From Halobacillus campisalis (GTDB lineage: Bacteria; Bacillota; Bacilli; Bacillales; Halobacillaceae), in NCBI RefSeq assembly GCF_030345335.1, contig NZ_JAPVRC010000002.1, positions 496,001 through 560,000 on the forward strand: DNA of 64,000 bases, read 5' to 3'. The position numbers and the translations under genes were made by a program. Under the pieces are notes generated by a model. The model searched no databases. It worked only from the letters and a program-made list of their open reading frames with translations, and was not told the origin of the DNA. Each line of letters begins with the position of its first letter. Position 1 is the first letter of the stretch. Shown piece after piece: positions 42,360-51,371 of this stretch.

Positions 42360-42683
42360 ATGGAAAAAGCTTATTCTATAGAAGAAGTGCGTAAACACGT
42401 GAGTCAAAAAGCTCTGTCGCTCGTTTATATATCCCAGCCAGGATGTTCCGTTTGCCATTCTCTGCTTCCCCAGGTGGAAGAATTGCTGCAGGACTTCCCT
42501 CACGTCGACCCGATCCACGTCGATAGTAGAGAGATAAAGGACATAGCGGGAGAATATACAGTCTTTACGGTACCAGTCGTCATCTTGCTATCTGAAGGTA
42601 AAGAACTTGCAAGAATGGCTCGTTTTGTACCAATCGGAGACCTAAGACAACAATTAAATAAATATAGTCGTTTCATACAATAA
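42360..42683 (+). CDS. Thioredoxin-family protein, CxxC type
   Basis: The protein of about 107 residues has a thioredoxin fold. The active site reads QPGCSVCHSLLP (a C-S-V-C pair) and the cis-proline loop is FTVPVVILL. It lacks the tryptophan usual before the first cysteine of true thioredoxins, so it is closer to YtpP/YdfQ-like proteins of Bacillus. It is predicted to be cytoplasmic. The ATG at 42360 is six bases from GAGGTG; a GTG at 42351 lies inside that site. A terminator follows the gene. Confidence 0.8.
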   Translation: MEKAYSIEEVRKHVSQKALSLVYISQPGCSVCHSLLPQVEELLQDFPHVDPIHVDSREIKDIAGEYTVFTVPVVILLSEGKELARMARFVPIGDLRQQLNKYSRFIQ

Positions 42684-42712
42684 GGCCTTCTTTTGAATGA
42701 GGGTCTTTTTTT
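42682..42712 (+). terminator. Rho-independent terminator
   Basis: AAGGCCTTC (42682-42690) pairs with GAGGGTCTT (42699-42707) with two G-U pairs, then T. Confidence 0.7.
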
Positions 42713-42910
42713 GTGCAAAAATCGCATCATGATGCAATTTTTAGAAAATTCCGACCGATCAAATTTAAGCATTTTCAGGAAATTCAATCTCTGTATAGGC
42801 GCGTGAGTAGTGATTATTTGCTATGAGAAGCGATGAAGCGGAAATATCTCGCTAAGAAACCGTTTACACTCACTAATTGGACGATATAGACATGACATGC
42901 AAAATAACCC

Positions 42911-42938
42911 TTGATTCAGTTTTTACTAGTGTTATTAT
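42911..42938 (+). promoter_or_regulatory. Predicted promoter of proHJA
   Basis: TTGATT (42911-42916), a 16-base spacer and TATTAT (42933-42938) lie about 56 bases before proH. In salt-adapted Bacillaceae this operon is induced by high salinity; no osmotic element can be recognised here. Confidence 0.5.
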
Positions 42939-42994
42939 GAAAAACGTCATGAATTGAGCGAACAAAAAATGCGAACGGGAGAGATGTCACCCAA

Positions 42995-43837
42995 ATGATT
43001 AAACAAACAATTGCTTTTCTAGGTGCAGGATCAATGGCAGAAGCTATGATTTCCGGAATGGTTGAATCAGGAAGTATTCCTGCCCATCAAATCATTGTTA
43101 CAAATCGAAGTAATCAAGATCGTTTAAATGAAATTCAAAGTAAGTACGGTGTGCGTACTGTTTTGAAAAATGACTTAAATTATAGTGAAGTAGACCAATT
43201 CATTTTGGCTATGAAACCTAAAGATATAGATGCTGTTCTTGAAGACTTAAGATATAGAATTGATTCTGATCAAGTACTCGTTTCCGTGCTTGCTGGAATC
43301 TCTACTTCTTATATGGAAGACCGCCTGAATGATGGTCAGCAGGTCATCCGCGTAATGCCAAACACATCAAGCATGCTTAGAGAATCAGCTACAGCAGTCT
43401 GCCCAGGGCACTACACGGGCATGGACAACGTTATGGTAGCTAAAGAATTAATGAAAGCAATCGGTGAGGTATTTGTAATCGATGAAGATAAAATGGACGT
43501 TTTCACAGGTATTGCGGGAAGCGGACCAGCATATTTCTACTACCTTATGGAGCATATCGAAGAAACTGGTAACGCAGAAGGAATGGATCGTGAAACTTTA
43601 CGTGAAATTGGAGCTCAGACCCTTCTAGGAGCAGCAAAAATGATGCTCGAACGTGATGAGAGTCCATCTGAACTAAGACAAAATGTAACATCACCAAACG
43701 GAACAACAGCGGCGGGCCTTGAAGCTCTTCATCAATCCGGTGGAGGAGAAGCAATCTCTGAAGCGATCAAAGGAGCAGCAAGCCGTTCGAAGGAAATGAG
43801 CAAGGAACTCGAAGGAATGCTCGTCGGATCTAAATAA
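42995..43837 (+). CDS. proH: Pyrroline-5-carboxylate reductase (osmolyte proline)
   Basis: The 280-residue enzyme does the last step of proline synthesis, reducing pyrroline-5-carboxylate with NAD(P)H. It shows the N-terminal Rossmann motif FLGAGSMAEAMISG and a VIRVMPNT segment. GSGPAYFYYLMEH near 170-182 and VTSPNGTTAAGLEAL near 230-244 are the family signature. It heads the operon proH-proJ-proA, the arrangement of the stress-inducible osmolyte pathway (B. subtilis proHJ, Halobacillus proHJA). The order and completeness of the set point to proline as a compatible solute. Confidence 0.93.
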   Translation: MIKQTIAFLGAGSMAEAMISGMVESGSIPAHQIIVTNRSNQDRLNEIQSKYGVRTVLKNDLNYSEVDQFILAMKPKDIDAVLEDLRYRIDSDQVLVSVLAGISTSYMEDRLNDGQQVIRVMPNTSSMLRESATAVCPGHYTGMDNVMVAKELMKAIGEVFVIDEDKMDVFTGIAGSGPAYFYYLMEHIEETGNAEGMDRETLREIGAQTLLGAAKMMLERDESPSELRQNVTSPNGTTAAGLEALHQSGGGEAISEAIKGAASRSKEMSKELEGMLVGSK

Positions 43838-43895
43838 TATGACGATACCATCTAAACGCAGTAATAGACTAAACAGAGAAAATAGGAGTGATACA

Positions 43896-45029
43896 TTGGT
43901 TAACGACACGAACAAGAAACGTGTAGTTATTAAAATTGGCAGTAGTTCATTAACAAGTCTTCACGGAGAAATCAGCCGACGAAAGCTAGAGAAATTAGTA
44001 GATGAGGTTGTGCGTCTAAAGGACGACGGGCATGAAGTGTTACTCGTATCCTCTGGTGCAGTAGCAGCTGGTTATCGTAAGCTGGGCTGTCTGACGCGTC
44101 CGGATTCTTTACCGGAAAAACAAGCTGCAGCTTCAGTTGGCCAAGGGTTGCTCATCGAATCCTACTCTGACTTATTCCTATCCCATGGGTATATGGGTTC
44201 TCAAATACTAATTACCAGAAGCGACTTTTCTGATGAACATCGTTACAACAATGCTCGAAATACAATCAATGTTCTGCTTGAGCGTGGCATTATTCCAATA
44301 GTAAACGAAAATGACACGATAACTATTGATCGTTTAAAATTTGGAGATAATGACACACTATCCGCAAAAGTCGCTGGTCTCGTTGATGCCGATGAACTTA
44401 TCATTCTTTCAGATATTGATGGGCTTTATGACGCAGATCCTAGAAAAGACAGCGATGCTAAGCTTCTCGATAAAGTCCACGAAATTACTCCAGAAATTGA
44501 AGCAGCCGCTGGAGATCCAGGCAGCGCTGTAGGTACAGGAGGAATGAAGTCAAAAATCGATGCATTCAAGATTGCTATGGCTTCAGGAATCTCATCCTTC
44601 TTAGGGAAAGCAGGTACCGATAATATCGTATATGATGCAGTTTATCGTAACGCCGTCGGAACTTATTTTGAACCGACGAAAGAAACCGAGAACTTGAATG
44701 CGAAGAAACAATGGATTGCCTTCAATTCTGGTCCAGAAGGTGAAGTCACTATCGATCATCGTGCTCGTCAAACGATCGTTGATATGAAAGAAGGGCTGCA
44801 TCCGGTTAACGTCCATCACGTCAATGGCCGTTTTAGAAAAGGAGCTGTCGTTCGTATCTATGATTTAGATGGCGAAGAAGTAGGTTTAGGTGTAGTGAAT
44901 TACTCTTCTAAACAGTTGGAGAAAATGATTGGTTTGACTGACCCAGAACTTGAATCATATGAACTTGCCGCAATTGAAAGTAAAGATTTAGTCTGCCACT
45001 TAGAAGTGAAACTGCCGGTAGGCGTTTAA
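43896..45029 (+). CDS. proJ: Glutamate 5-kinase (osmolyte proline)
   Basis: The protein of about 377 residues has an amino-acid kinase domain (about 8-250) and a C-terminal PUA domain (about 280-360). Kinase-domain hallmarks are VVIKIGSSSLT, VSSGAVAAGYRKL, NENDTI and GTGGMKSKIDAFKIA. It makes gamma-glutamyl phosphate, the first step of proline synthesis, and proline feedback acts on the kinase domain in housekeeping ProB. The TTG at 43896 follows AGGAGTG by six bases. An upstream in-frame ATG at 43839 lacks a site and would add 19 basic residues. Confidence 0.92.
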   Translation: MVNDTNKKRVVIKIGSSSLTSLHGEISRRKLEKLVDEVVRLKDDGHEVLLVSSGAVAAGYRKLGCLTRPDSLPEKQAAASVGQGLLIESYSDLFLSHGYMGSQILITRSDFSDEHRYNNARNTINVLLERGIIPIVNENDTITIDRLKFGDNDTLSAKVAGLVDADELIILSDIDGLYDADPRKDSDAKLLDKVHEITPEIEAAAGDPGSAVGTGGMKSKIDAFKIAMASGISSFLGKAGTDNIVYDAVYRNAVGTYFEPTKETENLNAKKQWIAFNSGPEGEVTIDHRARQTIVDMKEGLHPVNVHHVNGRFRKGAVVRIYDLDGEEVGLGVVNYSSKQLEKMIGLTDPELESYELAAIESKDLVCHLEVKLPVGV

Positions 45030-45128
45030 GTATTAAGGTGAAGGGGCCAGTTACGTACTGGATCGCCTTCCTGTTCCAAAGTATCTATCCCCACTAAAGT
45101 GGGTCCCAAATTTTCAAGGAGGTCTTGG

Positions 45129-46391
45129 ATGACACTAACAAAAGGTAATGTGAACGTGGAGGAACAAGCGATAGAAGCTAAAAAAGCTTCAAAAAAACTG
45201 ATGGTGCTTTCTGAAAAAGAGAAAAATGAAGCGCTGAACCATTTAGCAGACGTACTAGAGAGAGAATACGAAACCATTTTACAGGCGAACGAGAAAGATT
45301 TGGAGAACGGAAAAGAAAAAGGATATTCTGAAGCTTTCATGGATCGATTATCCCTATCCAAAGAACGTGTTGCGGACTTTGCAAATGGTTTACGTGAAGT
45401 AGCTAAGCTTGAAGATCCAACAGGAAACATTCTTACAGACTGGACGTTAGACAATGGCCTGCAAGTTGAAAAGGTGACCGTACCACTTGGTGTGATTGGT
45501 ATGATTTATGAAGCTCGTCCTAATGTCACGGTAGACGCGACGGGCCTTGCTTTGAAATCAGGGAACGCGATCGTATTAAAAGGCGGATCTTCTGCAATCA
45601 ACTCCAATGGGGCAATCGTAGATGTGATCCACAAAGGATTAGCTGAAACGAAGATCCCTAAAGAAGCGGTACAGTTTATCGCAAGCACTGACCGTGCGGC
45701 TACGAATGAATTATTCACAATGAAAGAACACATCGACGTTCTTATTCCGCGTGGTGGAGGCAAGCTGATTCAAGCTGTTGTTGAAAATGCCACAGTTCCA
45801 GTTCTTGAGACTGGAGTAGGGAACTGCCATATCTATGTTGATAAAGAAGCCGATGCTACAAAAGCGATCAATATTTTAGTGAACGCAAAAACAGACCGTC
45901 CGGCAGTATGTAATGCAGCTGAGACACTGATCGTTCATGAAGAATGGCTTGAGAAAAACAGTGAAGCTTTGATTGAAGCTCTGCAGCGCAATAACATGAA
46001 TGTTCATGGTGATGAAAAAGCTGTAAGCGTCATTCCAGGAGCTGTTCCTGCCGGTCATGAAGACTGGGCCAACGAATACTTGAGCACAGACATCGCTGTT
46101 AAGACAGTCAGTGATGTCAACGAAGCGATTGGCCATATTGAAACGTATGGTACAAAGCACTCTGAAGCGATTGTTACCGAAAACGATGAAACCGCTCAGT
46201 TGTTTTTAAGCCTTGTAGATGCAGCAGCTATTTACCATAATGCATCTACCCGTTTCACAGATGGTGGAGCGCTAGGCTTTGGAGCCGAAATCGGTATTTC
46301 CACACAGAAGCTGCATGCACGTGGACCTATGGGTCTGCCAGCGTTGACAACTGTTAAGTTCTTAATGAAGGGTAACGGTCAAATTCGATAA
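45129..46391 (+). CDS. proA: Gamma-glutamyl phosphate reductase
   Basis: The enzyme of about 420 residues is in the aldehyde-dehydrogenase superfamily and reduces gamma-glutamyl phosphate to glutamate semialdehyde. The catalytic cysteine is in PAVCNAAETLI, the cofactor region is IYEARPNVTVDATGLALKSG, and LPALTTVKF lies near the C-terminus. The ATG at 45129 has a perfect AAGGAGG eight bases upstream; a frame start 30 bases earlier is before that site. A small hairpin CCCACT/AGTGGG lies between proJ and proA. The gene ends in a strong terminator. Confidence 0.93.
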   Translation: MTLTKGNVNVEEQAIEAKKASKKLMVLSEKEKNEALNHLADVLEREYETILQANEKDLENGKEKGYSEAFMDRLSLSKERVADFANGLREVAKLEDPTGNILTDWTLDNGLQVEKVTVPLGVIGMIYEARPNVTVDATGLALKSGNAIVLKGGSSAINSNGAIVDVIHKGLAETKIPKEAVQFIASTDRAATNELFTMKEHIDVLIPRGGGKLIQAVVENATVPVLETGVGNCHIYVDKEADATKAINILVNAKTDRPAVCNAAETLIVHEEWLEKNSEALIEALQRNNMNVHGDEKAVSVIPGAVPAGHEDWANEYLSTDIAVKTVSDVNEAIGHIETYGTKHSEAIVTENDETAQLFLSLVDAAAIYHNASTRFTDGGALGFGAEIGISTQKLHARGPMGLPALTTVKFLMKGNGQIR

Positions 46392-46401
46392 CAATTTGAC
46401 T

Positions 46402-46438
46402 TAAAGGAAGGGAAGCTTATTGCTTTCCTTCCTTTTTA
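46402..46438 (+). terminator. Terminator of proHJA
   Basis: AAAGGAAGGGAAGC (46403-46416) and GCTTTCCTTCCTTT (46422-46435) form a 14-bp stem, then T. Confidence 0.92.
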
Positions 46439-46894
46439 GTGTGCATGGGTGTGATTAAAGATGATATCTGGGCAAAGCAGGTATCTATTTCAGCCTGGCA
46501 ATTTTCTAACTTGTATAAATTATCTCCTTATCTTTCCAACATCCTTATTTTAGGATATGATGTTAGAATCTTAGTTTTAAAAGCTATGCTAAATGTCGTG
46601 GTTAATTATTCGTAAAAGAGTTTTTCAATCATACAGCGGTTATCCGGAAGACATGATTCCGAGGCATTTGGTGAGTGGATTACGGTGGCGGGGAATGGCT
46701 CGCCGCTCCCTCATTTATATTTGCTTTCTCGAAATCGCCTGACTAACCACTTTCTTAATAATAGCAGGATAATCATTTTCCAGAGCCGTGGAGTTGAAAG
46801 GAGTTTCGAGCACCTTTAATCGGATGAAACTGAGTATTCAAGAAAAGAGAGTTTACATAAACAACACTGAAACTTTAAAAAAGTGGGGAAGATT
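46439..46894. other. Intergenic region with an eroded hairpin-locus copy
   Basis: About 455 bases hold no gene. At 46638-46652 GGTTATCCGGAAGAC matches the left-flank motif of loci 2 and 3. At 46689-46720 GGCGGGGAATGGCTCGCCGCTCCC resembles the first half of a minus-oriented hairpin. At 46824-46873 GAAACTGAGTATTC with AAAGAGAG matches the right flank of locus 2 (37630-37656). The intervening hairpins appear to be lost. Confidence 0.45.
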
Positions 46895-47647
46895 ATGAGA
46901 CAAAAAGAAGCGGTTAAGGCAATTACTGAAAGTTTGAAGAAAGATCCGCTGGTAAAAGCTGTGTTTTTAAAAGGATCGATGGGGCGTGGGGAAGAGGATG
47001 AGCATTCAGATGTGGATCTGTACGCTTTAGTAGATGATGAATCCTCTTTTTTAAAGAATAGAGTACGTCATCTCAAGGTATATAAAGAAATCCTCTTTTA
47101 TGATGACATCTTTATTATTGCACCACAGATCATCGCGATCTATGAGGATTTGCTGCATGTCGACTTGTTTACAGTCACGGACGAGACACTGATTCATAAG
47201 GATTACTTAAAAGTGCTGTACGATCCTGAAAACCGGTTGGAAAAAGGGGAGCAGCATTTAAGGCTCAGTGAGCAGGAATTTCTGGATGCTGTTGATGATG
47301 CCGCTTTTTTCCTGCTGCAGTATAAGAAGTCTGCGGGACGAGGTAATGATTTATGGTCGGTAAAAGTATTAAATGATGTGGCTGAAAATACGGCGAGAAT
47401 ATTGTTACATAAATATTGTCCAAAGAGGGCTCAGCTTGGACTGAAGACAATTGAACGATCATTATCAGAAGAACATAAGAAGGAACTGAAGGAAATATAT
47501 GAAGAACTTACGATTTCTCGTCATTCTTATTCGGCACAGAAAATCGCTCAGCTGTTAGACCGCGAATTTGATTGGATCGTGCAGCAACTCCCCCAAGCTA
47601 ATTTTACGGAGGACTTCCTAAGGAGAATGATTGATGAAACGAAATAA
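46895..47647 (+). CDS. Nucleotidyltransferase-domain protein
   Basis: The protein of about 250 residues has an N-terminal nucleotidyltransferase domain. The G-S-x-D-x-D signature is seen in FLKGSMGRGEEDEHSDVDLYAL (about 26-47), and a third acidic residue may lie at VDLFTV near 93. A helical C-terminal domain (about 115-245) follows, as in aminoglycoside nucleotidyltransferase-like proteins. No drug-resistance function can be claimed. The ATG at 46895 follows GGGGAAG. Unlike the MntA gene at 13040 it has no HEPN gene beside it. Confidence 0.75.
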   Translation: MRQKEAVKAITESLKKDPLVKAVFLKGSMGRGEEDEHSDVDLYALVDDESSFLKNRVRHLKVYKEILFYDDIFIIAPQIIAIYEDLLHVDLFTVTDETLIHKDYLKVLYDPENRLEKGEQHLRLSEQEFLDAVDDAAFFLLQYKKSAGRGNDLWSVKVLNDVAENTARILLHKYCPKRAQLGLKTIERSLSEEHKKELKEIYEELTISRHSYSAQKIAQLLDREFDWIVQQLPQANFTEDFLRRMIDETK

Positions 47648-47804
47648 AACTAATGAGCACGGAAAGCCTCCCGAACACCCTATCTATTAAGATAGCTGAG
47701 CGTACAGTCACGACACTTTAGAAAATAGTAAACAAGTGGAGCAAAGATCAGTTGATTTATAGTGTAGTATGCTAGAATAGTCCTTGAACTGTAAGGAGGA
47801 TGGA

Positions 47805-48101
47805 ATGTTGAATAATAAACCTTTACATCGTTTTCGTATGGCGGGTTTTGCAGAGGGACTATCGCTGCTGATCCTAGTCTTGATTGCGATGCCTTTAAAA
47901 TATATTGCTGGAATTCCGGAAGTAGTGAGTGTAGTCGGTGCTCTGCATGGTTTCTTTTTTATTGCTTATGCTCTTATAGCGCTGTACACGACATACAAGG
48001 TCCGCTGGTCGTTCCTGTGGCTGGCCAGTGCGTTTGTCGTAGCATTTATCCCGTTCGGAAATTTCTGGCTGGATCATCGAATTAAACAATCGTTTTATTA
48101 A
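47805..48101 (+). CDS. DUF3817-family small membrane protein
   Basis: The protein of 98 residues has three membrane helices and matches the DUF3817 layout. FRMAGFAEGLSLLILVLIAMPLK lies in helix one, VGALHGFFFIAYALIAL in helix two and WLASAFVVAFIPFGNFWLD at the end. The function is unknown. The ATG at 47805 follows AAGGAGG by five bases, and a TTG directly after is an alternative. It ends in a terminator shared with the convergent oxidoreductase gene. Confidence 0.8.
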   Translation: MLNNKPLHRFRMAGFAEGLSLLILVLIAMPLKYIAGIPEVVSVVGALHGFFFIAYALIALYTTYKVRWSFLWLASAFVVAFIPFGNFWLDHRIKQSFY

Positions 48102-48103
48102 AG

Positions 48104-48143
48104 AAATCGCCGTATTCCCATTATGAGGAAAACGGCGGTTTTT
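48104..48143. terminator. Bidirectional terminator
   Basis: AAATCGCCGT (48104-48113) pairs with ACGGCGGTTT (48132-48141). It lies between convergent stops at 48101 and 48147. Confidence 0.8.
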
Positions 48144-48146
48144 CAT

Positions 48147-49247
48147 TTATTCTTTAACGGGGATCCAGTTTGGTACACTCATAATCTTCGTCCACATTGG
48201 TTCAGGGATGACGACTTCGTCTTTTTTATCAGGGTCCATCTTAGTGCGCACAGGTTCGCCTGTTTCAGCTTTTTGCACCCAATCAGGATCGATGAGCAGT
48301 TCTCTGCCTAATGAGACGAGGGGGACGAATTCTAATGATTGTTTTACATCTTCTACAGAGTAAAGGGAGCCTACGCCCATGACAGGAACTTTATGGCCTA
48401 TTCTTTCCGTTATGAGTTCTATGACGGGATAATCGTCATTTTCATTTCTTATAGATGATTGAGAAAACTGCATGAGAGATACATGAACGTAGTCTAATCC
48501 TTGTTCAGATAAAACGTCGACAAACTGCATGGTATCTTCTAGAGTAATTCCAGGCTCTTCTCTTTCTTCAGGGGATAATCGGTATCCTATAATGAAAGGA
48601 TCATTTGCGTGAGTATTTACCGCGTTTTTTACAGATTCAACAACCGCGACTGGAAAATTCATGCGATCGCGTACATTGCCTCCCCATTGATCTGTACGAC
48701 GGTTAGAATGAGGAGAAAAGAATTGCTGAAGAAGGTAGGTGTTTGCCCCATGGAGTTCTACACCATCAAAGCCTGCTTCAATCGCACGACGTGCAGCCTC
48801 ACCAAAATCGATAACGGTTTGCTGAATCTCTGCAGACGTCATCTCCCGCGGTGTCGGGGCATCTTCACGTTCAGCTGCGACCGCACTTGCGCTCACCGTT
48901 TCTTCGTCAGGAACTAAGTGAGGCGGGCACATACGTCCACCATGGTAAATTTGTAAAATGGCTTTCGAACCCTTCTCATGAATACTGGCTGCTAATTTCC
49001 TCAGGCCGGGAATAAGCTCATCACGGTCTACTCCGATTTCACCATCGAACCCTTTGCCCTGTGCGTTTACATTAGCGCATGCCGTAATCACGGCACCTAC
49101 TCCACCAGCACGCCGGGCATAATAGTCAAGTTCCTTAAGAGAAACTGTGCCATCATCATTTGATAGAAAATTTGTCATAGGGGCCATCAGGATGCGATTT
49201 TTCAATTCTGATCCCGAAGGTAATGTATATGGATCAAATATATTCAT
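48147..49247 (-). CDS. NADH:flavin oxidoreductase (old yellow enzyme family)
   Basis: The TIM-barrel flavoprotein of about 366 residues is of the OYE family. Motifs are NRILMAPMTNFLS near 17-29, LQIYHGGRMCPP near 98-109, a GFDGVELHGANTYLLQQFFSP segment near 161-180 with the His-Asn substrate pair, and the FMN-phosphate site MGVGSLY and SLGRELLIDP. It reduces activated double bonds using NAD(P)H. The start at 49247 follows AAGGAGG at good spacing; an ATG two codons earlier is too close. The physiological substrate is unknown. Confidence 0.88.
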   Translation of the reverse strand: MNIFDPYTLPSGSELKNRILMAPMTNFLSNDDGTVSLKELDYYARRAGGVGAVITACANVNAQGKGFDGEIGVDRDELIPGLRKLAASIHEKGSKAILQIYHGGRMCPPHLVPDEETVSASAVAAEREDAPTPREMTSAEIQQTVIDFGEAARRAIEAGFDGVELHGANTYLLQQFFSPHSNRRTDQWGGNVRDRMNFPVAVVESVKNAVNTHANDPFIIGYRLSPEEREEPGITLEDTMQFVDVLSEQGLDYVHVSLMQFSQSSIRNENDDYPVIELITERIGHKVPVMGVGSLYSVEDVKQSLEFVPLVSLGRELLIDPDWVQKAETGEPVRTKMDPDKKDEVVIPEPMWTKIMSVPNWIPVKE

Positions 49248-49402
49248 TGCCATTCCTCCTTCATCATTGAGAACAAGAATAGTCTATCATTTGCTTGCGA
49301 CGCTGTCTTTAAAATTGCTTGTCCCTACTATCTATAAAGGCAGCCAAAATTGTTGTAACATCGTAGTTCGAAATTATTCTTATATAATTTTTAAGGATTT
49401 TC

Positions 49403-49417
49403 AGATAATAATTATTT
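49403..49417 (+). promoter_or_regulatory. PerR/Fur-type operator upstream of catalase
   Basis: AGATAATAATTATTT contains the perfect 11-base palindromic core ATAAT-A-ATTAT of the PerR/Fur box. It lies about 110 bases before the catalase start. The core cannot distinguish PerR from Fur, but a vegetative catalase is a standard PerR target. Confidence 0.55.
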
Positions 49418-49525
49418 AAAAATAGTTTTAATTATAATTTACAAGGGTATTTCATATACAAAGCCCATAGTAGCCATCTGACTATTGATGGGAATACTAT
49501 TTTAATTTATGAAAGAGAGGGTATT

Positions 49526-51001
49526 ATGTCTGAAAAAAATAATAAAAAACGTATGACGACCAACCAAGGTGTACCTATTTCTGATAATCAAAATTCAAGA
49601 ACAGCAGGAAGAAACGGCCCGATACTTATCGAAGACTATCAAATGATTGAAAAAATTGCTCACTTTGACCGTGAACGCATACCTGAACGAGTAGTGCATG
49701 CACGCGGAGCAGGAGCCCATGGGGTCTTTGTTACGAAAAACAGTATGAAAAAATATACAACAGCAGATTTTCTACAGGAAGAAGGAAAAGAAACTCCGTT
49801 ATTTACTCGCTTCTCAACAGTGATTCATGGAAAACATTCACCTGAAACGGCTCGAGATCCTCGTGGCTTCTCCGTTAAGTTCTATACAGATGAAGGAAAC
49901 TATGACTTTGTAGGGAATACTCTTCCTGTATTCTTTATTCGTGATTCCATCAAGTTTCCCGATGTCATCCATTCACTGAAGCCTGATCCGATAACTAACG
50001 TTCAAGATCCTGCTCGTTACTGGGACTTCATGTCGCTGTCTCCAGAGACAACGAATATGATGCTACACCTATTCACTGATGAAGGAATCCCTGCAACGTA
50101 CCGTAATATGCGTGGGTCAAGTGTACACGCGTTCAAATGGTACAATGCTGAAGGAGAAACGTTTTATGTCAAGCTGCGCTGGCAGCCGAAAGAGGGTATA
50201 AAGAACTTGACTCCTGATGCAGCTCAGGAAGTTCAAGGAAAAGATTTCAACCATGCTACAGTAGATCTTTATAATGCTATTGAAGATGGGAACTATCCGG
50301 AGTGGGATCTTTATGTTCAAGTCCTGCACCCGGATGAATTGAATGATTTTGACTTTAACCCATTAGATGCAACTAAAGATTGGCCGGAAGAGGACATTCC
50401 TTGGGAACATGTAGGAACTATGACGTTAAACAAAAACGTAGATAATTTCTTCGAAGAAACGGAACAGGTCGGTTTCAACCCTGGTGTTCTTGTCCCAGGA
50501 ATGCTGCCTTCTGAAGACCAGCTCCTTCAGGGACGCCTATTCTCTTATTCAGACACTCAGCGACATCGTGTAGGCCCGAACTATCAGCAGCTGCCGATTA
50601 ACCGTCCAAAAGTTGAAGTGAATAATCATCAGCAGGATGGATTCATGGGACGCGACAGCGGGGTTCGCCATACGAACTATGAACCGAATAGTCAAGATGG
50701 AGAACCCGCTCCAGTGGAAGGATATGAAGAGCCGCCGCAGCCTATCAATGGCACAGCTGGGCGCGAAATCATCGATAAACCGAACTACTTTGGTCAAGCC
50801 GGTCGTATTTATAGAAGCTATGACCAACAGACGAAAGATGCACTTATCCGTAATGTCATGATGGATTTCGATCAAATTGAAGACCGTAATATCGTAGGTC
50901 GTCAAATCGCTAACTTCTATCAGGCAGATGAAGAGCTAGGGAAAACTCTAGCTGAGAAATCTAATATTAACCTGGATCAATTCGTAGGAAATACTGTGTG
51001 A
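49526..51001 (+). CDS. katA: Monofunctional heme catalase
   Basis: The 491-residue clade 3 catalase converts hydrogen peroxide to water and oxygen. The distal-heme histidine is His58 in RVVHARGAGAHG, and the distal asparagine lies in DFVGNTLPVFF. The proximal tyrosine lies in RLFSYSDTQRHRVGPNY near residue 340. Sequence and length match the vegetative KatA of Bacillus. There is no signal peptide. A PerR/Fur-type box lies upstream, and a strong terminator follows. The fold and motifs are complete. Confidence 0.94.
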   Translation: MSEKNNKKRMTTNQGVPISDNQNSRTAGRNGPILIEDYQMIEKIAHFDRERIPERVVHARGAGAHGVFVTKNSMKKYTTADFLQEEGKETPLFTRFSTVIHGKHSPETARDPRGFSVKFYTDEGNYDFVGNTLPVFFIRDSIKFPDVIHSLKPDPITNVQDPARYWDFMSLSPETTNMMLHLFTDEGIPATYRNMRGSSVHAFKWYNAEGETFYVKLRWQPKEGIKNLTPDAAQEVQGKDFNHATVDLYNAIEDGNYPEWDLYVQVLHPDELNDFDFNPLDATKDWPEEDIPWEHVGTMTLNKNVDNFFEETEQVGFNPGVLVPGMLPSEDQLLQGRLFSYSDTQRHRVGPNYQQLPINRPKVEVNNHQQDGFMGRDSGVRHTNYEPNSQDGEPAPVEGYEEPPQPINGTAGREIIDKPNYFGQAGRIYRSYDQQTKDALIRNVMMDFDQIEDRNIVGRQIANFYQADEELGKTLAEKSNINLDQFVGNTV

Positions 51002-51012
51002 TCCATGCTTAG

Positions 51013-51047
51013 AAAAGCTTTACCTTCCTTTTGAAGGTAAGGCTTTT
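51013..51047 (+). terminator. Rho-independent terminator after katA
   Basis: AAAAGCTTTACCTTC pairs with GAAGGTAAGGCTTTT around 51013-51047, followed by T. Confidence 0.85.
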
Positions 51048-51266
51048 TCTTTTGATTGAAGACTATATTTAATATATGTTGATATTTAATTAGTCTTCCT
51101 TATCTTCAAGTCTAAGTTTCGCGATCTGCTCGGGTTGAAAATTTTACTTCTTACGGCGACATTTATGGGATGAGAACAGGTGACCGGACTGAACGACCTG
51201 TTAGGGAAGAGACATGAACTGTTAATTATGACGGTAGGGAAAAGTGAAAAAATGAGAAAGTTAAAT

Positions 51267-51345
51267 GAATAACCATTCACTAAACGCTTGAATTTTCAGA
51301 ATTATCCATTTAGAATAGAAAGTACATACTAACCGTTTGGTATGT
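51267..51345 (+). promoter_or_regulatory. Promoter and operators of the acyl-CoA operon
   Basis: A predicted SigA promoter has TTGAAT at 51289-51294, a 16-base spacer and TAGAAT at 51311-51316. A 22-bp palindrome ACATACTAACCGTTTGGTATGT (51324-51345), with nine of eleven complementary pairs, covers the expected start of transcription. A second dyad TGAATAACCATTCA (51267-51280) lies just before the -35. The likely binder is the TetR protein encoded at 53409. The preceding stretch 51048-51266 holds nothing recognisable. Confidence 0.6.
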
Positions 51346-51371
51346 TAACGGTAGAATAGGAGTGGATTCAT

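Noticed and set aside
46895-47647. Nucleotidyltransferase as a second MntA-type antitoxin
   Set aside because: It is about twice the size of MntA and has no HEPN partner on either side.
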